Origin: Opisthocomus hoazin
Lineage: Eukaryota; Chordata; Aves; Opisthocomiformes; Opisthocomidae
NCBI RefSeq assembly: GCF_030867145.1
Contig: NC_134418.1
Coordinates: 7,684,802-7,748,801 of the forward strand
Length of the DNA: 64,000 nucleotides
Direction of reading: 5' to 3'
Shown: piece by piece, positions 38,021-51,350 of the stretch
How positions within the stretch are numbered: the stretch's first letter is position 1
Layout: each line of letters starts with the position of its first letter
The notes under the pieces: model-generated
Told to the model about the DNA's origin: nothing
Databases searched by the model: none
What the model saw: only the letters and a program-made list of their open reading frames with translations
Position numbers and translations under genes: made by a program

Positions 38021-40539
38021 TGCACGTTCCAAGAGAGGTTTTTCTTTCCTTCTCCCCTTCTCCTTACAAATCAACCCCTGGGTGCAAGGCGCTGCCTCTC
38101 TAGACAGGTGTCTGAGCGCGGGAGGGATGGTCCTGCGTTCCCTCCATGGATTCTCTTGAACATGCGTGGAAGTGCGAGGAAGTCGACGAGCCTTCTTTTG
38201 TGATCTGCCCAAACCAACAGCCAGCAGCCGGTCGAACCGTAGCTCCCAGGCAAAGGATGCAGTTTGTTCCTGGGGTAATATAATCCTAGAAGGAGAGACA
38301 CTTAGTTTTGTGGGTGCTCAGGTTCGTTAGCACTGATCTGACAGTGTGAGAAGGACGTGAAAGGGAGTGTGTGAGAAAGTGGGGGTATCATCTAACTGCA
38401 GGCATCCAATTTGGGTATCTAAGTGAGGACTCGGAGTGGTGTCTACTCTGTCCATTAGCTACACAGAAGGGCAAAGATAGGCAGTGTAAATAGCTCCAGA
38501 CATTTGAGCTTACAGGACAGCCTCTGGAGGGAAACGGTGCTGAAAATGCCACTGCTGTAATGGTCAGAACGGGGCTCGACAGTGCACCAGCGAAGAGCTC
38601 CTGTGCTGATGAAACGCAAGGGCTTGTTGCGAAAGGTCTCCTCTGTCATTACCCAACCCTGCTAATCTGAACGAGAAGTGTTTCCCTGCCTTCCCTAACA
38701 GCAAGCAATTCTTCAAAAGCAACCTTAATTTTCCCTTCTCTAGTGCTCCCTCCCCCTCCCCTTCTAAAACATTGTTTGGGGGGGGATGGAATCGTCCTGG
38801 CATGTTAGACCCGATGAACAGAGGCTGATGGCACCGGCCAAGCACCTTAACATCGACAGCAAGATCCACAGACTTTAAATCCTCAAAAGCAGATTATATT
38901 CTTTGTTTATGTATGACTGGAATGTAAAAATAAGCAAGGCAAAGCCTCCCTTGTTAACTGGAGTCCTAAACCGCAGATCTGCTGTGGATTTAATGCCTGC
39001 TCTCCTCATCTGAATCTGAATGGACACAAAGGAGTCAGCGCCTGGTGATGGGCTGGAAGTTCCTGGAGAATTTCTGTCTGCTGTTCGGGGCGCCCACAGT
39101 TTCAGCTCTGGGGGGCCTGACTGTGGCTGTCCACAAGCCCTCTGTAATCTTGTGGTTCCTTTTGAACGTTGGCCCCTGAGCACTGCTTTCAGAAATTACA
39201 AAGCAGAAATGGTCGCAAGTAAATGCGCGGACGGCATGCGTGTCTATGCTGCCTGGGGCGGGCGGCCTCCCTTCTGCCCTCCAAACCAGCCGTCCCCAAA
39301 CCCTGAGGCAGCTGGGGCTGGAGCTGGCAGAGCTTACTTATGGTCCTTGTGTTGCTGGGTGGGCACTGGTGGGAGGTGGAGGATGCCGTGTGAACGGCTG
39401 TCCTGAAGACTGCGCTCGGAGGATGGTGTGGAGGAGGTTGCTGTTTGACAGAGGTATTTAAAAAGGATAGAGGCTTGACTGGTAACAAAATATTGCCCAC
39501 CAAGAACTCACCAAGATGGCTTTTTAGCCCAGGATGCAGCTTTTCTTCTGGAGATCCTAGACCAGATTTTCCATGAACTTCAACCACACAGCTTTCAGGG
39601 TTAGAATGCAATTCCTGTTCTTTTTTAATCAGATCTCTTCCATAGCAGCCACTTTTTATGAGCATGCACCAACAACTTCAGGGGGTAAGAAAGTTAGTGG
39701 AGCCCCACACGTTGCCCCTCCAGCTTCCAGCCCCTCTCCTTGCGTGCTGTGACTTGACGGCATTACCTGAGAGATGATGTCATCTCATTGCGGCGCTGCC
39801 ATCGCTGGACATGCGGAAAGGAGCGTACGCTCCATGGCGTGTAGGGTACAGCACGCCCGTGTAAACTACCTAGCTGGTCCTACAAATTGCTGAGAGGTTG
39901 CACCCGCTGTAATTGAGGCTCTTCCCTTCCAGTGGCTTTGGGGACTGTCACTTCAGCCCTTCGGATGGTTACAGCCTGCTCCATCTGCATGGAGCTGCCT
40001 TGTGCCCACACAGGGATGACATAAATGTCTGTCCATGTTCCTGTGGGGTTTTTTGAATTGCTTCTGAATGTTAAAGCCAGTTTGTGTTTTGCGCCTGGTT
40101 TTTATCACCCAGGCTCCACCACTGTCAGTCCTCTTGCAATTGCTTATATTAATCTTCTTGCTGGCTATTTCTTTTCCTCTATCCAGCATCAGTGTCCCCA
40201 GGCCTCTCATCCTCCAGTGCAGCTGAATCCTGAGAGTGCTGGACAATTCATCTGCATCCCAAATCAACACAAAATGTTTGCAGTTTTTCTTGGCCAGGTG
40301 CACTAAGCAAGCAAAGGTATTAAATGATGTCACCATCTACTGATGGTGGTATTTTGGTCCCAGTTTGCCACAGAAAGCAAGAGTGCAGCTGTGAGCTGTA
40401 AAGAGGAGGCCCCTGGCATGTGCGTCTGAACCAGTGGTCCCCCAAAGCCATGTTTTCCTATACAAAGAGTCTGATTTTAAAGTGTCTGCTCATTTAGGGT
40501 TGTGCAAACCTGTGCAAAGGGTGGTGTGACCTGCCCTTG

Positions 40540-40740
40540 GGGTGATTCTTGCCTCTGCAATCAACCTGCTGTGCGACCTCGGCCAATTCATGCCATAGCT
40601 CTGTTCATCCTCCTGCTTTCTGTCATCGTCTCTTCGGATGTGCTCGCTCGTTGTGCATTTGCATCATGCCTCATTCGATCAGGGCTCTGATCCTGACTGG
40701 GACCTTGGGGGAGGTGCTGTAATAATCATGATGTAAAACC
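40540..40740 (+). repeat. MIR-like SINE fragment
   Basis: GCTGTGCGACCTCGGCCAAT matches the MIR word GCTGTGTGACCTTGGGCAAG with several changes, and GCATCATGCC plus a GGTGCTGTAATAAT-type end follow. The divergence is high, as expected for an old amniote SINE. Confidence 0.4.
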
Positions 40741-41910
40741 CTACTGTGTCAATCTGACAGGGCTTTAACCCATTTTGCATCACTGTAAACAGCTACCCTG
40801 AGTGTAGCACATCTACAAGTACGCAGTCTCTATTTTCCATGCACGTAATTACATTAGCTCTGATATAGACAGAAAAAAAATATCTAGGAAAAAGACTGTT
40901 TTCCATCAGAAATTGCAGTCCTGTCCGATTGAAATGAAAGCACCTCCCAGAGTGACATGGCCTTTGCTGAACTTTAGACCTAAAAAATCCTCTTGAAAAT
41001 AAAGGTTTCCTTTTAAGACAATTTCCACACTTGAGGTGTTACTGCGGCTCCATGTCAATCTGGATTTCAAAATCTCTGGAATTGTACGTAAAACAAAATA
41101 CCCATCTTCTGCCTACCTCTGGGTGGCAGAAGGCTTTCAATAGCTTGCCCTGAGCACTGGGCAGGACGTGGGCTTTAGAGAGACACAACACAGAGAGCCA
41201 AATGATCTTGGTCGTGCTGTCCGCCTCGGTACAGGCTCCACGTTCAGCCCCGGTCAATGAGCCGCGTCTGCAGATAAAGAGCTATTCTGGTAGAGTGTGC
41301 TGAGAGGGGATGTGTAAATGCAATAAAACCTTAAATTCATGCAATATATACGCATGGCTGAACTTCCTTTGCACTGGAATTGGAGCTTCTAATCTGTTTT
41401 AGGAAGTGGTCCGCCTTAAATTAAAAAATAAGACAAAGCTGCAGGTAAATAACTGGGCCGGTCTGACGTGGAGGCAGGAGCTGCTCCGCTGTGGGGGCAC
41501 CCGGTGCTTTGCAGCAGACGGGGACAGCACCCGCCCGCTAACAGCTCAGTTAATCTGAGACCGCCGTATGCCGGTCTCCGGACAGTTTTTAAATAGCAAG
41601 TCAAGAGGGAAGCCATGTTTGTCTGGGGGCTGAGGAAGGAGCCAAGCCTGAGATAGTGCTGCTTGCTGGAGCGTCTGGGCAGCATGGACAGAAAGGCCCC
41701 CTGCTTCCTATCGTCCAGACCCCGCGTGGGTTTTGGCTTTAAAGGTGACTTTTTTCAGATAAATGCCTACTGGTGTGGAGGCTGAGGGAGGAAATATTGA
41801 CAGCTGAGGCAGAGAAGGGCCTGCGCTTCATTGTCTCTGCTGAGGTGGTGGTCCAGAACTGCTGCAATGGCTGCTGCAAGGGGCTGGGTTGGGCAGTGTG
41901 GTGGGTAAGG

Positions 41911-41980
41911 TGCAACATGGCATGAAGGGCATGACATGGTGGATGTAGCACAACATGGCGAGTGGGGCATGGCAATGGTA
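41911..41980. repeat. degenerate 19-bp-period minisatellite
   Basis: Consecutive 19-base units begin at 41911, 41930 and 41949, with a partial fourth at 41968. They share a xxxxACATGG/CAATGG core and G-rich ends, such as CAACATGGC and GACATGGTG. About 3.7 copies are recognisable. It explains the His/Pro-rich antisense open frames here. Confidence 0.6.
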
Positions 41981-43202
41981 AACTCCTGAGGTGGCTGGTG
42001 GGTCTGCTGTGTGTGGGGAGGGACGGTGCTGGGCAAGGGTGGGGGAACGGGGCAGTGTGTGATGGAAGGGAGATGGGGGAAGGTCCTGGTGGTGTTGGGA
42101 GCTGGCTCCGGGGCTGTGAGCAACGAGGACACCAAGGTGTTCAGGGGAAAAGTGGTGAAAGTGTGGTCAAATAGAAGCAAGATTTCTGAAATGCAGCAGG
42201 TAGAGTCTTATTTTCTGGTGTTTGCAGCCCTTTCAGCTGGCCAGGGCCACCTCTTGTCCCACCAGGTGTCCTACACTTTCATTTAACTGGTGTTTGTGGG
42301 ATTTGTGCCATTTCTCCAGCAGAAGTTGCACTGATGAACGAGACCTCAGAGCCAAAGCAGCTCCCTTGGGATCAAGGGAGGGGGTCAGTCCCATCTCCTG
42401 AAACGGAGGTAGAGGGACCCTCCAAGGTGTTCTGTTTCTAAGGTGCGGGGAGACCATGGTGAATGCTGCATCCCAGCCTCCTGCAGTGCTTGAAATTGCC
42501 TTTGCTTAACCTACTCAGAGGCCATTTTCACCCTTTAGACGTTTGCTCTCTTGTCCTGAGGATTAACTGGGATGTGCAAGCCTGCTGCTGGAACAGGGTG
42601 CTGGAGCCTGATATCCATCTCAGCATGAAGGGGTGCGGTGGTGGGTCTGCTGTGCGGCTGGGGTGCCTGCACACCCCGCTGCTGGGCTGCAGTCTTACTT
42701 GTGTCCTCTGAGACGTGAGCTGTATCATTTGAAGTCTATATCCACTTCCGTGTACCTATTTGGACCGAGCAGATCAGAGGAAAACCTTCGGCCAAGAGTG
42801 CTCTCCTCATTTATTAGAGTCTTGACAAGTTAAATAGAGGTAGAGATTAAATATGAATGGGACTTATGTTGGAAAGATCAACCTTAGAGACATTAAAGAA
42901 AAGGGAGTTAAGTCAACAGGAAAGTCGCCTGACTAATGGGGGGAAAGTCTAATATGAGGGGGTCCTGCTGGCGTCCTGGTTCCCTCGCGAGGCAGAGGAG
43001 CTGGCAGTAGGACACCTGTAGGACGTCTGGCAGATGTGGCATCGCCCTGCTCAGGGGGGAGCTGCAGCCACAGAAAATCAACATTGTTTTAACCTTTCTT
43101 ACAGGTTTCTCTTTCTAAAAAACGAAACAGTAAAAGCTGTCCACTTATGCAACTTATGTGCAACGCAATTAGCAGATCGTTTCCATGTGCTGACAGATTT
43201 CA

Positions 43203-43221
43203 TCTGTCTGTCTGTCTGTCT
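43203..43221. repeat. TCTG tetranucleotide repeat
   Basis: Four to five tandem TCTG units form a simple short microsatellite. Confidence 0.85.
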
Positions 43222-43649
43222 TTAGTTATTAATTGCTTAGGCTGCTAAGCACAAGTTTCTCATTCATTGTCTTTATTTATCATCAATACTTGTCTGATGG
43301 TATGCGTAGCTGTCAAACTGAGCCAAGTATTGCCAGTTCCTGGCAGATTTGTGTGTTATTTGTATGGGAATAGCTTTCTGCTGCCTGTTGAAGTTAGAGT
43401 GAATGTGCAGTCATGTTCATGACCAGATCAGGACGAGTCCAGCTTTGTGTCAGCGTAACAGCAAAACTTGGACTACACACTATTTTTTGCCGTTGCATAG
43501 GAGTGTGGTGGTTTTTTTTTTTGTAATTGATGGTCTTTTTTGTTTCCTTTTCTAAAGCATTTACTGAAAAAGCAAATGCCATTTTAAGGCTATTTCTTTA
43601 GCAGGGAAGTGTGTTATAAATAGAAAGCAAAGTTCTTCATTCCAAGAAA

Positions 43650-43720
43650 GCACTGCAAATCTGGACCACATCTGCTGACTTCAGCAGAGTCACACCAGGT
43701 TTACACAACACACTCATTGC
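43650..43720. repeat. ancient amniote interspersed-repeat-like fragment
   Basis: CTGACTTCAGCAGAGTCACA and CCAGGTTTACAC resemble the word series TTGACTTCAGTGGAGTTACxCCAGATTTACAC of an old dispersed element common in bird and reptile DNA. Family name uncertain. Confidence 0.35.
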
Positions 43721-44357
43721 AGCTGGATTCGCGTATACTTAGAGAAAGTTAAGTTACCACTAGAGGTGGTGGGAACATTTTTGTGAAACGAAGCTTTCCT
43801 GAAATAAATTGGTTTTGTACTTTTGTTGAAACCAACCTACTTGTGAAGAGGTAGAAGGTTTGAAGAATATTTAATTAGGAATATCCCAAGAGAGAGGCCA
43901 AGCCAGAGGAAGTGCAAGACAGTGTGGTGTTCCTCATCTTGAGTGCAGGTTGCTGTCTGAGGGTATGGAGCTCCAGGTTCAAATCTGATCTGGAATGAAA
44001 TGTACCTTTGAAAGAGGAAGGGTGGGAGACACCCTCCCTTTGCAGAGTCAAAGCTGTAACCTCATTCCTGAAGGAAAGCTGAAATAAAAGTAAAATGAAC
44101 AGAAGAAAGAGCAGAAGGGGGCTTCGTGTTTGGCACTAGCTGGTGCAGTACGTATTTGGGCATTGCCTGCTGTGCTTGTGAAGGTGTGCAGCCTTCCCTC
44201 TGGTATCCATTTTGGCAGGCTTCATCATTTTGACAGCTTTCACAGTCACCTTTTACTTGAAGGTACAATTAGGCAGTCTTAGTTTCTGACGTGTTTATTC
44301 ATATACTATAAAGCCAGAGTATTTGCATACTCTGCATACACTCATTGAGAACTTAAC

Positions 44358-44600
44358 AGAGTCACAGAATAGCTGAGGTGGCAAGGGACCTCTGGAGACC
44401 ATCTGTTTCAAATGCCCTGCTGAAAACAGGGGCAGCTGGAGCAGGATGCTCAGGGGCAAGTCCAGTCTGTTTTTCAATACCTCCAGGATGGAGATATCTC
44501 CAGCTTGTCGCAGTGCATGGTTCCTCCCCAGCTGTAGGACTTCGCATGCTCCCTTGTTGAACTCCATGGGGTTTCATTTTGCCCATGATTAGATCTCAAA
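44358..44600 (-). mobile_element. CR1 LINE fragment, minus strand
   Basis: TCACAGAATAGCTGAGGTGG, GGGACCTCTGGAGACCATCT, CCTGCTGAAAACAGGGGCAG, AGCAGGATGCTCAGGGGCAA and CTCCAGGATGGAGATATCTC are the reverse complement of the CR1 3' region. The part to about 44600 (TGTAGGACTTCGCATGCTCC, TTGTTGAACTCCATGGGG) matches sequence just upstream of it. The 3' end of the element is therefore at about 44360. It is more diverged than the copy at 21268 and lacks any intact frame. Confidence 0.85.
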
Positions 44601-47600
44601 TCCTGAAACCTGAGCCAACCAAGTCTGGACCAAGACTCAAGCACTACTGTTTCTGCTTAGATTAGAGAGCGCAGAGGGGTTTTAGATGCTTGCACAGATC
44701 TTTGGCAGAATAGCCATCTAATGCATCATGACCATTTCCAACGCTGGATAAAGGAGATGCTTCCAGACTGATTTCAAAGCGAAGTAAAGCAGTGTCCCTG
44801 AGTGCTGTGACTTACATTTTGCATTGGGTAACAGAGTATTCAGAGGCACGTGGCAGGCGTGTCAGAGGATGGAAAGCTATGTCGCAGTTTTTGGGGACGG
44901 CGAACCTCTTATGCGCTGACATAACTGTCATGGATGCATGTGTTCATGGAGGCTGTTGCTTTGTGGGTCTGCAAGCCACAAAGCAATGCAACCTAATTCA
45001 AACACCTCTGTCTTGTTCCTGGGGATTAGGCATTTTCCATGTGTCTGCAAATCATAACCCAAAGTCACTTTGTCATGAGAGGAGACAATGTAGAAGACAA
45101 ACCTTCTAGCCAAAAATTGTCCGCAGAGCTAGACTCCAGAATTTTCTGTGCAGATGTTGAGCATGGCGAGGCAGGAGCTGTCTCTCTCTGGAGCACAGAG
45201 AGCTTCTGATCTCGCTGGCATCCTTGAAGCAATGTGCTATAAACAGGAAGGAAAGAGGGAAGAGCCCAGGTCTCGTCGACAGAGAGCAAGCGGCTATTTT
45301 TGCGGGCAGGAAACCTTACCGGACCCAACAGTTTGGAACCTGGATGTGCTTCTGAGAGGCAGCCAGCCTTTCCTAGACGTAACCTTTTGCACCCTTGCTG
45401 TTGAAATCCCCATACTGACATCCTAACCCTACTGAAGTGCAGCCTTTCCATTTCTTGGATGTGCCAGCAAGGGTTTTTTTTTCTTTTTTTTTTTTCCCCA
45501 CAGTCAGTCTATTCAGTCTCTCTTAGAACAGCCTGTCCTGCTGGGACGTCTCAGTGCAATTAGATACTAGGTGTCAGGAGCAGATAATGGGCAAATGCAT
45601 ATCAGGGGAGATGGCACTTAGCTAATCACTGGCTCTCTTTATCTTACAGGCTATTTTAGGGAAAAACAACAACAATTCAAGAAAGCTCCCACTGCAGCGT
45701 CTGTGGTTGAGATTGGCTGCTGTTACTTTGGGGCTGTGTCGGCATTTCCATTCTGGCTTCACGTGGTGCTTTCCCAGTGGCCTTGTTTTCACAGCTGCCC
45801 CATGACCGGGCAGGAGCCGAGTGGCAAATGAATGTAGCCGCAACTCTTGCAAGACCTCATTGCCGGCACATCCGTCTTCTGCTGGGTCGCTTTTGTGTTG
45901 CCTTGTTTGTTTCCCTGGGCAAACCAAGCATCTAGGTGTGGGGGTGTGTGGGAAAAGGAGATCAGCTATTATGATAATTAGCATCATTAGTGAAACTGCC
46001 ACGTTTTATATGCCTGTTACATCAGAAGCATTTAGGGTTGAAGTTGCATCTTTAGTATATTGAAACATTTGATTCTCTGAATCTCCAGCGTCTGCCTAGT
46101 TTAGGTGTCTTACATCATCCTACCGGGATCTGCTTCAGCAGCAAAGAGGAAAAATACAGTGTGTTGAACAAAACCTAGGATGGCTGACCTTACACACACG
46201 GATTATTTTTCAAGCATTCTTTGCCTGAAACTAATTACTTCATACTAATTACCGCTTTCTAAGTGGTGAATTGTTGGGGAGGCAGCTGTGGATGTTGTCA
46301 GTCAGGCTCCAAAGCCTAGCTCCTGGTGAAACGAGAGCCCAGTTGAGTCTCTGCAGTTTACACGAGGGTTGTTACTCTGAGGGCTCGCCCTGGGTACCCC
46401 AGCTGGTTGAAACAGTGGATTAAAAACAGGAGAAGCTGTGTATGTGTGACAGTTTTGGGAAAAAAACTTTAAAGAGAAATGGAAACTCTGTCTTCCTGCT
46501 TGCTGCAGTCCCATACAAAAAAGAAATCTCACCATGTAACTCCTGAATTGCAGGAATTCCTGGAGCCCCAGCAAACCCTGTCTAATCTCTTCCAGTCCCT
46601 CACGTATCGCCTCTGAATGTTTTCAGTGAGTTCCCAGACCTCGTGCTTTCTTGCTCCTGATAACTAGCCATTGCTGGGATGCCAGAACCACTGCATTGCA
46701 TAGTTCAGCTATCAACAAAAATATAGTGAGATAAAGGGGTTGGTTAATACCAGAGTGTCTGTGGCATTGCAGATGTCAGAGATAATCAACTGGCTTTCCC
46801 GGAGAAGTTCTTCAAATGGGTCAAGTTACTTTGGGAAAATAGTGTCTAGCCCTTTTGACAGTGTGAACATCCATAAGAACATCATGCAAACATTTCCTCC
46901 TGTTGAAGAGTCAGGCAGCCATCAAATATACCCTTAGTACTTCAGAGTCTTGGCAAAGTAATACCACCTCGTCTGGGACTTTCCGAAGATAGCCTCTTGG
47001 GTGCTGAGCGTGTTTGGAAAGCTCAGACTTGCAACTGAAGATGAAAAGCTGGCCTGAATGCTGGGCAGTGAGTTCTTTTGACAATTAAGTCCATTAAAAA
47101 TGGTATCTGATAGAGGAGCTGAAGGATTTATTGAAATGACTGAGCAATTGTAGGATCACAGATGCCAAAGAGGAAGAATAGGGCTATTGGGTCTTCCTGC
47201 CAGGTCAGGACTGTTCCCTCTAGTGTCTAGTCTAGCAACCTGTTCAGTTGTTTCGAGTGATAGTTTTCATTGCTTCCCTTCTGAGACCATTGTATTTCCT
47301 GATAGGAAAACTTGGTAACAATGAGACCTAACTGCCAGGCTAAATTTTTCTTCCGTCTAATTGCTGGCTAATATTCTTATTCATTTTAATGGGAAATACA
47401 TACTCAAAACAGAGAGAAGGGATCCCATGGGGTCCTTTCGGTGACGTACCAGTGTGCATGGTATTTTCATGAGTGTGATGAAATGGAGAGTACATCCTGA
47501 CATTGATGTGTTTGTGTCTGTGCATATGCAGTGGGTGTGACGATTTGGTAGCTCAGACAGCTTAAACGGCTTGTTGTGAAGAATGATACCAGCCCTGTCT

Positions 47601-47680
47601 TGTGTTGAGGTCTGTGGCCTGTGAAGTTGAATAATGTAGGAGTGGTGGTCTTGGTGGTGAAACTGGCTTTGGGGAACCAG
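44601..47680. other. intron 2 segment, unique sequence
   Basis: No exon recognised. A T-rich run lies at 45474-45495, and an old-repeat-like word (GTTTAGGTGTCTTAC) lies near 46098-46112. Confidence 0.4.
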
Positions 47681-47684
47681 GATG

Positions 47685-47830
47685 AGTAGAGTCTCTTCCT
47701 GACTTTGCTACTGGCTTGGGCAAACGTCTTTAAGCCACGGTGAACTCATGAGTGAAATGAGGGTTTGTCCCTCCTTCTGATCCTCATCAGGGAGATGCTC
47801 TGGCACTTTGTGGCCCAGATGAGACTGTGT
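47685..47830 (+). repeat. MIR SINE fragment
   Basis: CTTCCTGACTTTGCTACTGG, CTTGGGCAAACGTCTTTAAG and GTGAACTCATGAGTGAAATGAGGG follow the MIR order CTGCCACTTACTAGCTG, TTGGGCAAGTCACTTAA and CCTCATCTGTAAAATGGGG. CTCTGGCACTTTG follows near the end. The order and spacing match the plus-strand MIR consensus, although divergence is substantial. Confidence 0.55.
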
Positions 47831-50800
47831 AAGGCACTATGGCATGTGTCAGAGCAAATGTGCTCTTGGCATGTGGAAAGTGCAGGGAAGAGTGTGTCCA
47901 TTTCTAGTGAAAGACATATGAGCTAAGATATTTGCATTTGAAACGGATGCAGAGCACTGTTGCCTGCTAAGTAGTGGTGGCTTGATCATATTTGGGAGTT
48001 TATAGCTGCTGTGGGCAAGGTCCAGAGAATGATTGGAGCTCCTTGTGCTGGAGAAGCTCTGAAGAAGTGCAAAAGACAATGATTACACCGGTCCAAGATT
48101 TTATCCATGAGGCTGCGGCTCAGCACGGATCTTGTACGCATTTGCAGTGAGCAGAGGAGGGACAGGCAGGAAAGAAGAGACTGCAGTCACCTCCTCTGTT
48201 CGTGGGGATGCTACGCTTCACCATTTATGGGGAGGGATTGGCCTCAGCTGTGAAGGCAGCTGCTAGTCTGCCCCTCCTGATCGTTATTTAATGCTTGTTA
48301 AATGAACACAACCTTTAGTTTAGGTTCAGCGTTTCACTTGATAGCTCTCTCTGCAGCCACCAGGGCTGGGAAAAGGGAGGGAAGAGGAATCCCAAGAGCA
48401 GAAGCAAGACAGAGGAGAATAGTAAGGGAAGGGAAAAAATATAAGGACATTGTTTCTAGCAGCACTTAGTGGCCTAGATTTTTCTTTCACAGCTATTCCA
48501 AAGTCTGCTTTATTGTAGACCCATTCAGCTTTTATTGGTATATAGTACACTGTGTAGTAGCAGCCACTGTTGTCTGTTCAGCTCTTAACATGATACTCTG
48601 CCAGATGGCAAGAATATAAACCTTCATTTGTACTCTGGGATTGATCAAAGTTTTTTTGCTGTTGTCACCCCTGTAACATTGTCACAGATGTAAGGCTACT
48701 ACACCCTGGCTCTCATCCCTGCAACCTCCCCGTGTATAAATTCAGGACAGTGCCCCTTTTCATGGCAATATAATGCCCACATTCCTTAAATCCCAAGAAT
48801 AGCCCTGTGCAGGGGAGGATGCACTGCAAGGTTTCGCCAGGAGTTTTTCAGACGAGGCTAGCGCATGGGCGAGCACAGGGAGTGAAGCGGGCTGGGCGGA
48901 GGGTAGGTCTCTAGTAGCTGTAAATCAGCAGCCCAGTTAGCGTAGCTAGGCTGATTTACTCCAGCAGAGAATCCAGCTTGGGATCTCAGCAGGAGACCTC
49001 CAAAGGAAAGGCATTTAGGAGTGATTAAAAAATACTCCAGGAAATGATTGTTCAGTGGTTTTGGATGAACAATACCTTGCAGAGGAGAGAAGCTGTTTTG
49101 GAAGGGGGCATGGGACTGTGCCTCTATGTGCCACAAAGAGAAATCCCACCCTGTGTGGGGAGGAGATGCAGGGAGATGGCACAGGGGTCCTACTCTCTGC
49201 AGACAGTTTACTCAGGACAATTTTATTAATCTTTAATTCATCTTTACTTCCCATCTGCTTCTTCCCATCCTTCCCTGGCTTTCACTCCCTGTCCTGACAT
49301 CCTTTTTCTTGCTGAGGGTGTATGTGTGCCAACATGCTGCTGCAAAGAGCCCTAGTAGTCTTGGATGGCTGCACCACAGGGTGGACTCAGCTCCTTTCCC
49401 TGTGGCAGGAGAGCTATGGTGTCCTGATCAATCTCCCTGGTTGCCATGGGGAGACCACTAACATAACAGCATGGATGTCCTGGGATGTGGTCTTTGCTCA
49501 AAGGGAAGATGGTCTTTGCTCCAGGAGAAGGAGAGTGTCCTGTGGCCAAAGAGGTTGTATGCCCACACCAGGCAGAGGAAAGTGGGTGAGGAGAAAGAGC
49601 ACCATAAGCAATTTTCTTCCTCCTGCCCTCTAAGGAAAAGACTTGTAATTGTGAGGTGGGGAGAGAGCGAAAATGATGCCCAGAGGTCTGTAGGGCTGCG
49701 GACAGAGCAGCAGGGCCTAGGTGGGAGTTGAAAGGGGTCTGGAGAATTTAATCAGATGCCAGTACCCAGTCTGTGGTGGTAGAGGTCTCTGAACATTGCT
49801 CAAGCCTGTTCCTTTAGATGGTTTTTACAAGACTGCGCTGTTGTAATCCCACCTCACGCTGCTGGACCTCGTTGTGTGGCAAGGGGAGATGATCCCCTTC
49901 AGCATGCCGCAGTGTGTGAGTCGCCTCTGGGAAGCTGCTGCTGCTGCATGTTGTAAAAAAGGCAAAAGCTGCCGGTTTTGTCCTCCTGACATTTCACAAA
50001 ACCGGCAACTTTCTCCCCCCCCTTTTTTTTTTTAACCAGCTTGTTTTTTTCTCACGTTGATGGAGAGGAGGGGAGAAGAAGCCTGGTTTGGGAAGATTTA
50101 TGGCTCCAGGGGTGGCTAACTTTTTGGCGAACCTTGCAGGAAGAGCCCCTGGAGCATGCCAGCTGTAATCGGCCGAGCTTTCCAGAGATACACTGAGAGA
50201 GATAACGTTTTATTTATCCTTGCACAAATAGGCTGATGGAAAATGCGCGTGTCCCAGACAAGGGAATTCTCCCTCCTCCCTCTGCCCCCTCACCCCAGCT
50301 TGGGCTCCCCGGGAGCAGCTGGGCTCTCTTACTCCTGCAGTCCCCAACAGCTTCAAATTCACTTCCCTCAGCGCCTTCAAAGGAGATTTTGATAAATGCA
50401 TTGCACTTTACAGCCAGCCAGGGCTCTAATTGCCAGGAGGATTACGATAAGCTTTTTTTCTTGTTGTTTCAAAACAATCTGGAGCACGGCATGCCCTCCC
50501 GGTGCAGTCACCCCCAGCCCAACTGCAGCCGGGCAGAGAGGAGGCAACGAGGTGCCGTATTCACCCCAATTACTGCGTTAAACTGGGGGTTATTTGGTTA
50601 TAATCCAGCCGAAGCGCTGTGGACCGACGCTGGCTGCAGACCTGTTGGTGACCCGCACTCGACGTGAGACTTGTGCCAAGGCAGTGTCTCCATCCGCCAA
50701 GCGCCCTGGCACCTCTGGGGTCTCGGGAGTCCCAGCACGAGACCTGCCTCGTGGGCCAGCGAAGTGGAGACTCAAGAGGTCTGTCATCTCCTGGGAGTGA

Positions 50801-51350
50801 TTTCCTTTCTCCAGCCGTGTAGTTATTCCGTGTGTATGGCGGTTTTTTTTATTTAAAGGACGCTCTTACTCCTTGGCTGCTAAGTTTAATGACCATGGTC
50901 TGGTGAAAAAATAATGCAGGGGAAAAAGCAGAGGTGCCTGAAGTTGTTATCTAAAAACAGGGAAAGCCATGCCATTAAATTGAGAGAATTTAGAAGCATA
51001 ACCATAAAGCCAAGAAGAGTTTGCCAGGAGCTATCAAGTGACACAGATTTCAGCTCCCTGCTTCTTCTGGTTTTCTTCTTTTAAAGGTGAACCGAGCAGG
51101 CTTAGGTTACTGTTTTGCTGCTTTTGACTACAAGTGGAGTTCAGGGGGTTCCCACTGTAACAGTTATCAATAGAGTTTCCTTTGCAATTTTTATTGATTT
51201 TATTTATAGTATATTTCTAGCTCTTTACCATCAGCAGAGGAAATGCTTTGTGAGCCCTGCTTAACCCTTAAATGTCCCAATATGGCATCAATGTACCTGA
51301 GATCTGTTCCAGGATAGGAATTCAAGGACTCGTAACCCAGAGGAAAGAAA
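47831..51350. other. intron 2 segment with a hairpin near 50 kb
   Basis: Unique sequence with no exon recognised. A perfect inverted repeat with 12-bp arms at 49970-50007 is annotated separately, followed directly by a C8/T10 tract. Open frames are short and featureless. Confidence 0.4.
49970..50007. repeat. perfect inverted repeat, 12-bp arms
   Basis: TGCCGGTTTTGT at 49970-49981 is complemented exactly by ACAAAACCGGCA at 49996-50007, with a 14-base loop. It is followed by a polypyrimidine stretch. The sequence could form a hairpin in RNA. The stem is shorter than a microRNA precursor, and no flanking stem extends it. Confidence 0.85.

Larger units (their letters stand above)
38021..44350. 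other. intron 2 segment with degenerate minisatellite and old SINE traces
   Basis: Unique sequence apart from a MIR-like fragment at 40540-40740, a 19-bp-period degenerate repeat at 41911-41980, a TCTG run at 43203-43221 and old-repeat words at 43650-43720. No exon was recognised. Confidence 0.4.

Noticed and set aside
43960..43995. GGTTCAAATCTG resembling a tRNA B box
   Set aside because: No A box, acceptor stem or anticodon arm at the right spacing; more likely the relic of a SINE or chance.
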